DNA of 64,000 bases from SVFI01 sp045535935 (GTDB taxonomy: Bacteria > Bacillota > Clostridia > Lachnospirales > Lachnospiraceae): NCBI GenBank assembly GCA_045535935.1, contig JAZSMO010000048.1:1-64000 (forward strand), read 5' to 3'. Below the pieces are notes generated by a model that worked only from the letters and a program-made list of their open reading frames with translations, searched no databases and was not told where the DNA came from. This document shows, in pieces, positions 8,304 through 16,783 of this stretch (position 1 is its first letter; each line of letters begins with the position of its first letter). A program made the position numbers and the translations under genes.

Positions 8304-9440
8304 TTATTTTTTATCTCTTTTTTTCATATCTGCTCTGAGCATCTGATAGCACGCTGCTGCAATCGGTACACCGAGAAGCATTCCGCCCACACCGAGAACA
8401 CCGCCGCCGATTGTCACCGCAGAAAGCACCCAAATGCCCGGAAGTCCGATGGACGAACCGACCACCTTCGGGTACACAAGATTTCCTTCCACCTGCTGGA
8501 GAACCACAATAAACAAAAGGAACAAAAGCGCCTGCACCGGTGATACCGTCAAAATCATAAATGCGCCGACCGCCGCACCGATATATGCTCCCGCAACCGG
8601 AATCAGAGCCGTAAAACCGATAAACACACCGATCATGGTTGCATATGGGAATCCGAAGATCAACATACAGACAACGCACAATGCACCGAGAATCACAGCC
8701 TCCGTACACTGTCCGACAATAAACTTGTGAAAACTGTCATGAAACACATGATATACATAGCTGATTTTTGTATAAACACTACTCTTGCAATATGTTTTGC
8801 AGATACGCTTAACCTGTGCAAATAATGTTTCTTTGCCAATCAGCAGATAAATAGAAAAAATCACCCCGATCAGCAAGGTTACAGCACCGGAAAACACACC
8901 GGAAATCACCGTAAACACGGATCCCATCACACCACCGATACCGGAAGCAATGAAAGTTGCTGCCTTTTTCAAGATATCTTCCCAATCTGCCAGACTGTTC
9001 TGCTGGATACTGATACCGGCCTCGCCGAGCATCTTCATAAGCTGCTCGTTATTTTGTACATAATCCGTCGCCTTATCAAGCACAACCGGAATTTCTTTTG
9101 CCAGTAATTTGCCACACTCGATCAGCTGCGGAACCACAAGACTGAAGATCAGGAACAAAATACCGACCACGGAAAGATAAGCAAGAAGCATACAAACAAT
9201 ACGTCTGGTTTTACTTACCCATGTTTTGTTTTTGAATTTCTTACCGGTAAAATAATATTTTTCATAAAAGCTCATGAGAATATTGACCACATAGGCAATC
9301 AGACAACCGATCAAAAGCGGTTTTGCAGCCGACAAAGCCAATCCGACAATACCTATCATCTGCTTCCAATACGTGACAAACAAAAAAATAAGCACTGCTG
9401 TCACACCGATTTTCAAACAAGTTTTCCATTCCAGTTTCAT
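8304..9440 (-). CDS. AI-2E family transporter
   Basis: A 378-residue membrane protein with the typical layout: two or three N-terminal membrane segments, a long soluble loop (about residues 85-160, with KEIPVVLDKATDYVQNNEQL), then a C-terminal membrane block containing FIVGQCTEAVILGALCVVCM, GFTALIPVAGAYIGAAVGAF and the conserved LVYPKVVGSSIGLPG. The family (PF01594) includes TqsA and Na+/H+ antiporters, so the name does not prove autoinducer transport. The frame has two ATGs (9446 and 9440); the second is better spaced from the RBS CGAGGA and is used here. Confidence 0.9.
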   Translation of the reverse strand: MKLEWKTCLKIGVTAVLIFLFVTYWKQMIGIVGLALSAAKPLLIGCLIAYVVNILMSFYEKYYFTGKKFKNKTWVSKTRRIVCMLLAYLSVVGILFLIFSLVVPQLIECGKLLAKEIPVVLDKATDYVQNNEQLMKMLGEAGISIQQNSLADWEDILKKAATFIASGIGGVMGSVFTVISGVFSGAVTLLIGVIFSIYLLIGKETLFAQVKRICKTYCKSSVYTKISYVYHVFHDSFHKFIVGQCTEAVILGALCVVCMLIFGFPYATMIGVFIGFTALIPVAGAYIGAAVGAFMILTVSPVQALLFLLFIVVLQQVEGNLVYPKVVGSSIGLPGIWVLSAVTIGGGVLGVGGMLLGVPIAAACYQMLRADMKKRDKK

Positions 9441-9549
9441 TTTCATTCCTCGTATGATACATATTTTATGCTAAACTATACAGGTCAAACTATAGCACAT
9501 TGTCCGCCACGTTACAAGTGCCTTTTCCGCAACCGGAAAGTGCTCATAT

Positions 9550-9759
9550 TTATTGGATTGACACCACTTCATAGCCCTGTTCTTCGACCGTTTTTGTCAA
9601 AACTGCATCCTCGATTTCCACGGTACATTTTACAATTGCACTATCGGTTTCATGATCTACGATTGCCTCGCTGACTCCTTCCAATTCCTCCAGACATTTT
9701 TTCACTCTGCCGGAGCAGTGCATACACATCATACCTTTGATTTCCATCTTCTTTTCCAT
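9550..9759 (-). CDS. Possible internally initiated CopZ-like copper chaperone (in frame with copA)
   Basis: Within the 3' end of copA, the ATG at 9759 is in frame and preceded seven bases upstream by the purine-rich GAGGG. Translation from it would yield a free 69-residue HMA protein (MEKKMEIKGMMCMHCSGRVK onward) ending at the copA stop. Its size and CxxC motif equal those of stand-alone CopZ chaperones, which deliver Cu+ to CopA. Whether a free product is made is inference from the ribosome-binding-site-like sequence. Confidence 0.45.
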   Translation of the reverse strand: MEKKMEIKGMMCMHCSGRVKKCLEELEGVSEAIVDHETDSAIVKCTVEIEDAVLTKTVEEQGYEVVSIQ

Positions 9760-12096
9760 ACTCTTTCCCTCTTCTATCTTTCTTTTCTTTTCGAAATTTG
9801 AATGTTCAACCGATGCCGCATCGGTAAACTTTTTACGATTCAGTCTAAGCGCATTTGTAACGACACAAAAACTGGACAAACTCATGGCCGCGGCACCGAT
9901 CATCGGATTCAATGTCAACCCAAAAGCAGGATATAACACTCCGGCTGCGATCGGTATTCCCAGTGTATTGTAAACAAATGCCCAAAACAGGTTTTCTTTT
10001 ATATTTTTGACCGTGGCCCGGCTCAACGAAAGTGCATGCACGACTCCTGACATCCTGCTGCCCACCAATACAATATCCGCCGCATCCATGGCTACATCCG
10101 TTCCGGATGACATGGCAATCCCGATATCCGCCGCCATTAGAGCCGGCGCATCATTGATTCCGTCTCCGACCATCGCAACCATTCCATGCTTCTTCAAATT
10201 CTCTATCACATCTTTTTTGCCTCCCGGAAGAACACCTGCAATCACTTCGTCCACTCCGGCCTCTGCTCCGATTGCATTTGCCGTCATTTCATGATCTCCG
10301 GTTAACATAACTGTGCGAATTCCCATCTCTTTCATTTGCGAAATCGCATCTGCACTGTCATCCCTGAGGACATCAGCCACAGCAATCATACCGAGGATTT
10401 TGCGGTCCTTCGAAAAGAACATCGTTGTTTTACCCTGCCCGGAAAGCTCACGCGCCTTTTTTTTCATTTCAGGTTCTATCTCTGCTATGCTCTCCATATA
10501 TTTCATGCTTCCGCCGGCAATCTTTTGCCCGTTCCAAATCCCTGTAAGACCGTTTCCGGCCACTGCGGTAAATTCGGTAACTTCCCCCTGCATGCGAACA
10601 GGGTTCTCTGACACATAATCCACCACCGCTTTTGCCAGCGGATGTTCGCTTTTCTTCTCCAGTGCGGCCGCCACGGCAAGCAGCGCATCTATGCTCTCTT
10701 CCTCTGCCGGACATATATCCGTAACGACGGGTTTTCCCCTCGTGATGGTTCCCGTCTTATCCAGCACGACAGTCTTCACTTTTCCGGCCTGCTCCAATGC
10801 TGTTGCATTTTTAAACAGCACCCCCATCTTCGCCCCTTTTCCAGTTCCGACCATGATCGCTACCGGCGTGGCAAGCCCGAGTGCACACGGACAACTGATC
10901 ACCAGAACGGAGATTGCTCTTGCAAGTGCAAATTCCATGCTTTGTCCGGTTATCATCCAAACAACAAACGTGATTACCGCCAACAGAATCACCACCGGAA
11001 CAAATACTCCGGAAACCTTATCCGCCAGCTTGGCAATCGGTGCTTTGGACGACGCCGCATCGCTGACCATGCGGATAATCTGTGCAAATGTCGTATCCTC
11101 CCCGGTTCGGGTCGCTTCACATCTCATAAATCCAGACCGGTTGATCGTCGCAGCCCAAATACTTTCCCCTTCTTCTTTATCTACCGGAATACTCTCACCG
11201 GTCAGCGCCGATTCATCCACCGCACTGATACCGGAAAGCACAATGCCGTCCACCGGAATACTCTCACCCGGCCGGACAACAAATATATCTCCTTTTTTCA
11301 CCTGTGACGCCGGCACAATTTTTTCTTCCCCATCCACAAGGAGCGTGGCTGTCTTCGGTGACATTTCCATCAAACTGCGCAGCGCATCGGTCGTCTTTCC
11401 TTTTGCTCCGGCCTCCAACATTTTTCCGACCGTAATCAGTGTAAGGATCATCGCCGCCGACTCAAAATAGAACCCATGCAGATAATGTGCACCACCGGCA
11501 ATGTCTCCCTGCACATAATGCTCTGTCATCTCAAACAGTAAATACAAACTCCAACCAAAAGCCGCACCGCTTCCAAGCGCTACCAATGTATCCATATTCG
11601 GTGACCTGCGCCAAAGACTCCCCAGACCTACCGCAAAAAACTTTCGGTTTACAAACATAATCCATATCGTCAAAAGCATCTGCCAAAGAGCAATCGCAAG
11701 CGGATTTTGGGCCAGATATTCCGGCAATGGCCATCCCCACATCACATATCCCATAGAAAGATACATCAGCGGCAACAAAAGACAAAGCGAGGTCACAAGA
11801 CGAAATCTTGTGCTCCTTTCTTCTTTCGTCCACTCCTGCTCCTGCGCATCCGCCAAACCGGTCTTCGTTTTTTCTCTTTCCTCTGCTCCCGCTGTTGTTT
11901 CTCCGGCTTCCCTTGCTCCGTATCCGGCCTTTTCCACCGCCGAAATAATATCCGAAGGCATTGCTTCTCCTGCTACCTGCATGCGATTCATAAGAAGATT
12001 GACCGATACCTCTGTAACGCCGTCCACGTTCGCCACCGCTTTCTCCACTCTGGCGCTGCAGGCCGCACAGGCCATTCCGGTTACATGAAACTGCAT
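9550..12096 (-). CDS. copA: Copper-translocating P1B-type ATPase with N- and C-terminal HMA domains
   Basis: An 848-residue protein. An N-terminal heavy-metal domain has GMACAAC (Cys10, Cys13). The P-type ATPase core shows TGES, the membrane metal site SCPCALGLATP, phosphorylation motif DKTGT, SEHPLA of the nucleotide domain and GDGINDAPAL. The last segments FVYNTLGIPIAAG and AAAMSLSSF carry the Y-N and M-S-S signatures of Cu(I) pumps. After residue about 765 a charged linker leads to a second HMA domain with GMMCMHCSGRV. Such pumps export Cu+ from the cytoplasm. The C-terminal domain looks like a fused CopZ chaperone and has its own internal start site. No copper regulator such as CsoR or CopY is visible next to it. 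Confidence 0.95.
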   Translation of the reverse strand: MQFHVTGMACAACSARVEKAVANVDGVTEVSVNLLMNRMQVAGEAMPSDIISAVEKAGYGAREAGETTAGAEEREKTKTGLADAQEQEWTKEERSTRFRLVTSLCLLLPLMYLSMGYVMWGWPLPEYLAQNPLAIALWQMLLTIWIMFVNRKFFAVGLGSLWRRSPNMDTLVALGSGAAFGWSLYLLFEMTEHYVQGDIAGGAHYLHGFYFESAAMILTLITVGKMLEAGAKGKTTDALRSLMEMSPKTATLLVDGEEKIVPASQVKKGDIFVVRPGESIPVDGIVLSGISAVDESALTGESIPVDKEEGESIWAATINRSGFMRCEATRTGEDTTFAQIIRMVSDAASSKAPIAKLADKVSGVFVPVVILLAVITFVVWMITGQSMEFALARAISVLVISCPCALGLATPVAIMVGTGKGAKMGVLFKNATALEQAGKVKTVVLDKTGTITRGKPVVTDICPAEEESIDALLAVAAALEKKSEHPLAKAVVDYVSENPVRMQGEVTEFTAVAGNGLTGIWNGQKIAGGSMKYMESIAEIEPEMKKKARELSGQGKTTMFFSKDRKILGMIAVADVLRDDSADAISQMKEMGIRTVMLTGDHEMTANAIGAEAGVDEVIAGVLPGGKKDVIENLKKHGMVAMVGDGINDAPALMAADIGIAMSSGTDVAMDAADIVLVGSRMSGVVHALSLSRATVKNIKENLFWAFVYNTLGIPIAAGVLYPAFGLTLNPMIGAAAMSLSSFCVVTNALRLNRKKFTDAASVEHSNFEKKRKIEEGKSMEKKMEIKGMMCMHCSGRVKKCLEELEGVSEAIVDHETDSAIVKCTVEIEDAVLTKTVEEQGYEVVSIQ

Positions 12097-12122
12097 GATG
12101 ACACCTCACTTTTTCTTATCCT

Positions 12123-12166
12123 ACGCAAGAAAGCGATTTCCTGCTCGCGGAAATCGCCCTTTGCGT
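12123..12166 (-). terminator. Hairpin between the sodium symporter gene and copA
   Basis: GCGATTTCC/GGAAATCGC (12133-12141 with 12149-12157) is extended by ACGCAA/TTGCGT at the base with a small internal loop. It starts at the last base of the stop codon of the upstream gene. No clear T-run follows, so it may be a weak terminator or an mRNA 3' stabiliser. Confidence 0.6.
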
Positions 12167-13632
12167 TACTCTTTTTTCTTTTTGCTTAATGTAAAGCTCA
12201 TGACAAGCAGTAAGAACAATACCGCAACTACCATCCAAAATACACGTACTGCCGGAATCTGCTTTGCAAAGAAATCATAATATCCTTTCAGATAAATAAT
12301 CACAATAAGCGCCGGAATCACGTACGTCATATAAACTCTCAGTGCTTTCGGAAAATTCTTCCCTTTTCCTTCATTTACTTCTGCCAGGAAATTGTCAAAG
12401 CCCCATCCGTTTTTCTTTACACAGAACAATACAAACAAAAGACTTCCGAGTGGAAGGATATTATATGAAACAATAAAGTCCTCCAAATCCATCAGATTCG
12501 TCTTTGCCCCCAATGGTTCGATGAAAGAAAGCACATTAAATCCCAAAATGGCAGGAAGGGATAACACTGTCACAAGCGCCAGATTGATCCACACCGTCTT
12601 TGCTCTGCTCCATCCCGTCGCATCCATCATCATGGCAATGATATTTTCAAACACGGCAATGACCGTGGAAAGCGCTGCGAATGTCATAAAGATAAAAAAC
12701 AGCGTTCCCCATACAGCCCCTGCTTTCATGTGCGCAAACACCGTCGGAAGTGTGATAAACAAAAGTGACGGACCGGCGTCCGGCTCTACTCCGTAGGCAA
12801 AGCACGCCGGAATAATGATGAATCCGGCCGTCAATGCCACAAACGTATCCAACACCAGTACATTGCCGGCTTCGCCGAGCAGTTTTCTGTCCTTATTTAA
12901 GTAACTACCAAAAATTTCCATACTTCCCATACCTACGCTGAGCGTAAAGAATGCATGGGACATTGCGTTAAATACAACCGTTCCGATTCCGTTATCGACC
13001 ATCTTTGAAAAATCCGGAACCAAATAGAATTTCACGCCTTCCATCGCATTCGGCAAAAACACGGAATTCACTGCCAGCACTACCATCAAACCGATCAAAA
13101 GAAGCATCATCACTTTTGTAATCTTCTCCACACCGTTCTGAAGTCCTTTCGCACAAACGCCGAAAGAAACTGCAATGACAAGGATCGTCCAGAAAACAAG
13201 TTCTCCCGGATTTCCGGTCAGCAGATCAAACTCTGCCTTCGCCGCATCGATACTGACTCCACTGAGCGTTCCGCGAATCATGCGATAAGCATAAGCCAAC
13301 ATCCATCCGGCTACCATCGTGTAAAACATCATCAAAAGATAGTTGCCCGCAATGCCGAACTTGCCAAATCGATGCCATCTTGTGTTATCCGGTTCCAACT
13401 CATCAAACGCTTTTACAACACTTTTACGACTTTTTCGTCCGATGGCAAATTCACAAATAAGGATCGGAAGTCCGAATCCGATCAGACAAAGCAGATAGAC
13501 AAGAATAAATGCCGCACCGCCATTCTGTCCGCATATATACGGGAATTTCCATACATTACCGAGACCGATCGCACATCCCGCCGAAACAAGGATGAATCCC
13601 AGTCTGGATCCAAATTTTTCTCTTTCTTTCAT
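12166..13632 (-). CDS. Neurotransmitter:sodium symporter (SNF) family transporter
   Basis: A 488-residue protein with about 11-12 membrane segments. The start of the first domain, GFILVSAGCAIGLGNVWKFPYICGQNGGAAF, contains the unwound helix and the N-x-W-x-F-P signature that binds substrate and Na+ in LeuT-type transporters. The SHAFFTLSVGMGSMEIFGSYL segment corresponds to the helix 6 binding region. Bacterial members import amino acids such as leucine, tyrosine or tryptophan. The start overlaps the stop of the YkgJ-type gene by four bases. Confidence 0.92.
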   Translation of the reverse strand: MKEREKFGSRLGFILVSAGCAIGLGNVWKFPYICGQNGGAAFILVYLLCLIGFGLPILICEFAIGRKSRKSVVKAFDELEPDNTRWHRFGKFGIAGNYLLMMFYTMVAGWMLAYAYRMIRGTLSGVSIDAAKAEFDLLTGNPGELVFWTILVIAVSFGVCAKGLQNGVEKITKVMMLLLIGLMVVLAVNSVFLPNAMEGVKFYLVPDFSKMVDNGIGTVVFNAMSHAFFTLSVGMGSMEIFGSYLNKDRKLLGEAGNVLVLDTFVALTAGFIIIPACFAYGVEPDAGPSLLFITLPTVFAHMKAGAVWGTLFFIFMTFAALSTVIAVFENIIAMMMDATGWSRAKTVWINLALVTVLSLPAILGFNVLSFIEPLGAKTNLMDLEDFIVSYNILPLGSLLFVLFCVKKNGWGFDNFLAEVNEGKGKNFPKALRVYMTYVIPALIVIIYLKGYYDFFAKQIPAVRVFWMVVAVLFLLLVMSFTLSKKKKE

Positions 13633-14279
13633 AATATCTCCTCTTCTATATGATTGATTTTTTCGGCGAGCACCGAAAATATATCTTCCGTCTCCTCCGG
13701 CTGTGCAAAATAGAAAAACGTAAGCACATACATGAGAATCGTTTTAATTTGTTCCTCTTCCATCTCCGCCAATGCACCGGCAAGATTTTTCCGAAATTCA
13801 TGCCATCGCAAAACAAAATCTTGATATTTTGCCGCCGGCTTTATGCCGATCCACTGACTCACCTTGATTTTGGAGCGGTTTTTCTTTTTGCACTCCTCTG
13901 TCAGCAGAATATAACTGAGTTTCCCGTCTTCAAAGTTTCGGCCAAGCGGAAATAATCTGCACATCCCCGGACGATATGCATGAATGGAACATCTCCCCTG
14001 TGCATTCAAAAACGGACATCTGTCCGTCAAATGGTCCATCTGAATATGCGGCAGAATAAGTCCTCCCGCCATACCAAGGGAAAGGAGCCGCCGCTCCAGC
14101 AACTGCTCCATAGTTTTTCCCATATTTTTCTTTATCATCCACACATCATACGGATCCAGCACGACCGTATCTCCCATACCGGTGCAACAATCGCAGCATC
14201 CGATACAATCCTGACAATTCGCACGGACCATATCTTCCAATTCATAATACTTACCGTCGGTTTTTAACTCTGTCGACAT
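13629..14279 (-). CDS. YkgJ family cysteine cluster protein
   Basis: A 216-residue protein with clustered cysteines in the family pattern: CQDCIGCCDCC near residues 19-29, then DRCPFLNAQGRCSIHAYRPGMCRLFP. These Cys-rich proteins (PF03692) are thought to bind zinc or an Fe-S cluster; their role is not established. The C-terminal half has no recognisable domain. It is translationally coupled to the downstream sodium symporter and starts just after mscL. Confidence 0.85.
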   Translation of the reverse strand: MSTELKTDGKYYELEDMVRANCQDCIGCCDCCTGMGDTVVLDPYDVWMIKKNMGKTMEQLLERRLLSLGMAGGLILPHIQMDHLTDRCPFLNAQGRCSIHAYRPGMCRLFPLGRNFEDGKLSYILLTEECKKKNRSKIKVSQWIGIKPAAKYQDFVLRWHEFRKNLAGALAEMEEEQIKTILMYVLTFFYFAQPEETEDIFSVLAEKINHIEEEIL

Positions 14280-14282
14280 AGC

Positions 14283-14696
14283 TTACTTTTCCTCGATGAC
14301 AGAAGTACAATGCGGACATCTGGTCGCTTCCAAATGAATCTCGCTTTTGCAGAACGGACATTTCTTCGTGGTCGGATCCGCCGGTTTCTTCGGATTCACT
14401 TTATCCGACATCTTATTGATGGCACTGACAAGAAGAAATACTACAAACGCCATGATGACAAAATTCATAACTGCTGTGAGGAACTCACCGTAATTTAATG
14501 TCGCTTCACCGAGAAGCGTAAGCTTATAGCGGTCAAAATTCATTCCGCCGAACAAACCAATGAGCGGATTGATGATATCCTCCACCAGCGAAGTCACGAT
14601 TCCGGTAAACGCACCGCCGATAATAATACCAACGGCCATATCCACCACATTTCCTCTGCTGATAAATTTTTTAAATTCTTCTATAAATTTTTTCAT
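14283..14696 (-). CDS. mscL: Large-conductance mechanosensitive channel with C-terminal zinc ribbon
   Basis: A 137-residue protein. It starts MKKFIEEFKKFISRGNVVDMAVGIIIGGAF, the conserved N-terminal helix and first membrane helix of MscL, and has a second helix LTAVMNFVIMAFVVFLLVSAINKM. MscL opens under membrane tension to release solutes on osmotic downshock. After the usual helical end the protein carries CPFC-x11-CPHC, a small zinc ribbon not found in the classic enterobacterial or mycobacterial channels. It lies close to the hydrogenase-like chemoreceptor gene upstream and YkgJ downstream, with gaps of 18 and 3 bp. Confidence 0.93.
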   Translation of the reverse strand: MKKFIEEFKKFISRGNVVDMAVGIIIGGAFTGIVTSLVEDIINPLIGLFGGMNFDRYKLTLLGEATLNYGEFLTAVMNFVIMAFVVFLLVSAINKMSDKVNPKKPADPTTKKCPFCKSEIHLEATRCPHCTSVIEEK

Positions 14697-14714
14697 TAGC
14701 CTAACTCTCCTACC

Positions 14715-16637
14715 TTACTGTATTCCGTTTACAAGCTGATCCAGCATATCCTTGATATTCTGGCTGATTGCAGAAATATTCTCAGAGGACTGTGCAATCT
14801 CGCTTGTCGCCTCTGCAAGGTGTTCTGTTCTCTCACTCACCTTATCCACTACCGCAAGAAGTGCATTCGCCTCATTCGCAATGCTGTTGATCGCCCGTTC
14901 AATCTTGATCTGTCCTTCGTTGCTGTCGCCGGCCGCCTTCTTGGAGCTGGCTGCAAGCACATTAATCTGGCTGGCAACTACCGCAAATCCTCTTCCGGCC
15001 TCGCCTGCTCTGGCTGCTTCGATGGAAGCATTCAAAGCAAGGAGATTGGTTTTGGTCGCAATATTTACTACCTGCGTGTTGTTGGCTTTCAAAAGCTTTA
15101 ACAATTCAAAAATCTCAGCAAGAGATTGTTCCAGTCTCTGGCAGAAGTCAGTGACATTGCGCACTTCATCGGAAATCCCCGTACTCTCTTCGGCGTTGGT
15201 ACTGTTTTCTGCCTCCATCTGCTCTACTGCATCATTCAATCCGTTAAACTCATCATCAATTGTCGCCACCATACGGGAAATCTCATCCTTCTGACGATTC
15301 AGTTCTTCCATCAACTCGGAAATCTCCTGTTTCTCTTTCTGAGCAAGATCCTTGATATAGTGAATACAATTAATCTTATTGTTAAATCCGTTGTGGATCG
15401 CTGTTGCCATCTCTTCACAGCTCTCATAGCCGCAGCAGGAACAATCGATATGTCTCTGTTCCTCGGTAAACTTGTTCATATCATTGAAAATGCGGTTCAG
15501 TTCCATGCGGTCCGGAATCTTGTGACGGCATTTTACAGACTTATCGGTATACTTGCGCAGGAAATCATTGAGATTAAGATTGGAAAACTGTTCATTTAAA
15601 GCTTTCAATCTTTCTTCCGGCGTAAGCCCTCTTGCCCATGCGCCTTTCTTTCCTTCCTGCTTACAGCTTTCACGGATGCGAAGCATCTCATAGAAAACGT
15701 CTTCCGTCTCATTCTTTTCCGGCTCAGTCGCCGTACCATACAGACATCCCTGAGAGCAGTTCAACGCATCGATGAAAAGATACGGTGTCTTCTCCTTCGC
15801 AATACGATCTTTGTTCTGCTCCAGAAAATGATACATATGCTTCTCACCTTCCATCTGACGAACCAATGTACTCTCTCCGCAGAACCAGAATACATTTTCC
15901 TTCAGACCACCCGGCATCGGATATTCGGAACCGAGTCCGTATTCGATTTCATCGCTGCACGGCGCTCCCGTAAGCTGATGCGAACGAACATATTTCATCA
16001 GATGATCAAATGTGACATTGTACTGGATATATCCGTGGTTGTTCGGATCATCAATTTCCATTTTCTTGGCGATACACGGACTGATAAATGCAAGTTTGTC
16101 TGTAATTCCCATATATTTTTTGGCATAAATCGCACCGCACATCATCGGGCTCTGCACCGGAAACAGCTTCGGCAAAAGCTCCGGAATATAGCGTTCAATA
16201 TAGCCGACCACCGCCGGACATGGTTGTGAAATGCCGCCCATAAAATTGTTCTTTGTTATGTAATTGATATAACCCCATGTGGTAATGTCTGCTGCAAATG
16301 AAATACTGATAATACGGTTGACACCGGCCGCTTTCAGTGCACCCAGTACCTGCTCGTATTCAGCCGGATAATTGGCCTTGAACGCCGGTGCAAGAAGAAT
16401 CGATATACGCTCACCTCTTGCCAGATCTGCAAAGAACTTCTCCGTATCATCGTTAAACTCTCTTGCATTGTGTTTACACACATCAAAACACGCCCCGCAT
16501 GCGATACATTTATCCCCGTCTACTTCAATGCGATTAATTCCGTTTTTCTCCACCTGCACATTGGCTCCAAGACAGCTGCAGGCACTGATACATTTGTTAC
16601 ACCCAACACAATTTTCATTTGTAAAAACAAGTGACAT
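14715..16637 (-). CDS. Hydrogenase-like [FeFe] sensor fused to a methyl-accepting signalling domain
   Basis: A 640-residue soluble protein. Domain order: two [4Fe-4S] ferredoxin motifs (Cys10/13/16/20 and about Cys44/47/50/54); an H-cluster domain (about 75-330) with the ligand cysteines in QPCPA (Cys140), SPCIAKK (Cys188) and NCSQGC (Cys294, Cys298); a four-Cys Fe-S domain (HIDCSCCGYESC, about 397-424); a coiled coil; and a chemoreceptor signalling tip with the hallmark LLALNASIEAARAGEAGRGFAVVA (about 550-575). Catalytic hydrogenases have TSCCP at the first site; here the first of the two cysteines, needed for proton transfer, is proline, so it is probably a sensor of H2 or redox state rather than a fast enzyme. 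It has no membrane segment. It would feed a CheA kinase that is not in this window. Confidence 0.85.
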   Translation of the reverse strand: MSLVFTNENCVGCNKCISACSCLGANVQVEKNGINRIEVDGDKCIACGACFDVCKHNAREFNDDTEKFFADLARGERISILLAPAFKANYPAEYEQVLGALKAAGVNRIISISFAADITTWGYINYITKNNFMGGISQPCPAVVGYIERYIPELLPKLFPVQSPMMCGAIYAKKYMGITDKLAFISPCIAKKMEIDDPNNHGYIQYNVTFDHLMKYVRSHQLTGAPCSDEIEYGLGSEYPMPGGLKENVFWFCGESTLVRQMEGEKHMYHFLEQNKDRIAKEKTPYLFIDALNCSQGCLYGTATEPEKNETEDVFYEMLRIRESCKQEGKKGAWARGLTPEERLKALNEQFSNLNLNDFLRKYTDKSVKCRHKIPDRMELNRIFNDMNKFTEEQRHIDCSCCGYESCEEMATAIHNGFNNKINCIHYIKDLAQKEKQEISELMEELNRQKDEISRMVATIDDEFNGLNDAVEQMEAENSTNAEESTGISDEVRNVTDFCQRLEQSLAEIFELLKLLKANNTQVVNIATKTNLLALNASIEAARAGEAGRGFAVVASQINVLAASSKKAAGDSNEGQIKIERAINSIANEANALLAVVDKVSERTEHLAEATSEIAQSSENISAISQNIKDMLDQLVNGIQ

Positions 16638-16679
16638 ACGCTATACCCCTTTTCACTTTTTGATACCCTATAAAAAAGA

Positions 16680-16702
16680 AAAGCCGAGCTTTACCCGACT
16701 TT
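16680..16702 (-). terminator. Terminator of the rRNA methyltransferase gene, inside the sensor gene leader
   Basis: A 7-bp stem AAAGTCG/CGGCTTT (one G-U pair) with a 9-base loop is followed on the minus strand by TTCTTTTTT. It is 80 bp past the stop at 16784, but the promoter of the next gene lies just upstream of it. Confidence 0.65.
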
Positions 16703-16715
16703 ATTCTTTCCAATT

Positions 16716-16744
16716 ATTATAGCACTCGCTACGTAAATTGTAAA
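16716..16744 (-). promoter_or_regulatory. Promoter of the hydrogenase-like sensor gene
   Basis: On the minus strand TTTACA (16739-16744) and TATAAT (16716-16721) are separated by 17 bp. The predicted start point is about 70 bp before the ATG at 16637, and the terminator hairpin at 16680-16702 lies in between, as in an attenuated leader. Confidence 0.65.
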
Positions 16745-16783
16745 TAAATCTACTCATTTTCTTCCTTCATGCGATATAATTTC

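Noticed and set aside
9550..9780. Frameshift between copA and copZ
   Set aside because: The frame is continuous without stops and the linker is plausible, so it is a fusion in this sequence and not a broken junction.
10691..11470. Plus-strand open frame of 259 codons
   Set aside because: It lies entirely antisense to the well-supported copA gene, has low-complexity Ser/Ala/Pro composition and no RBS; a shadow of the ATPase's codon bias.
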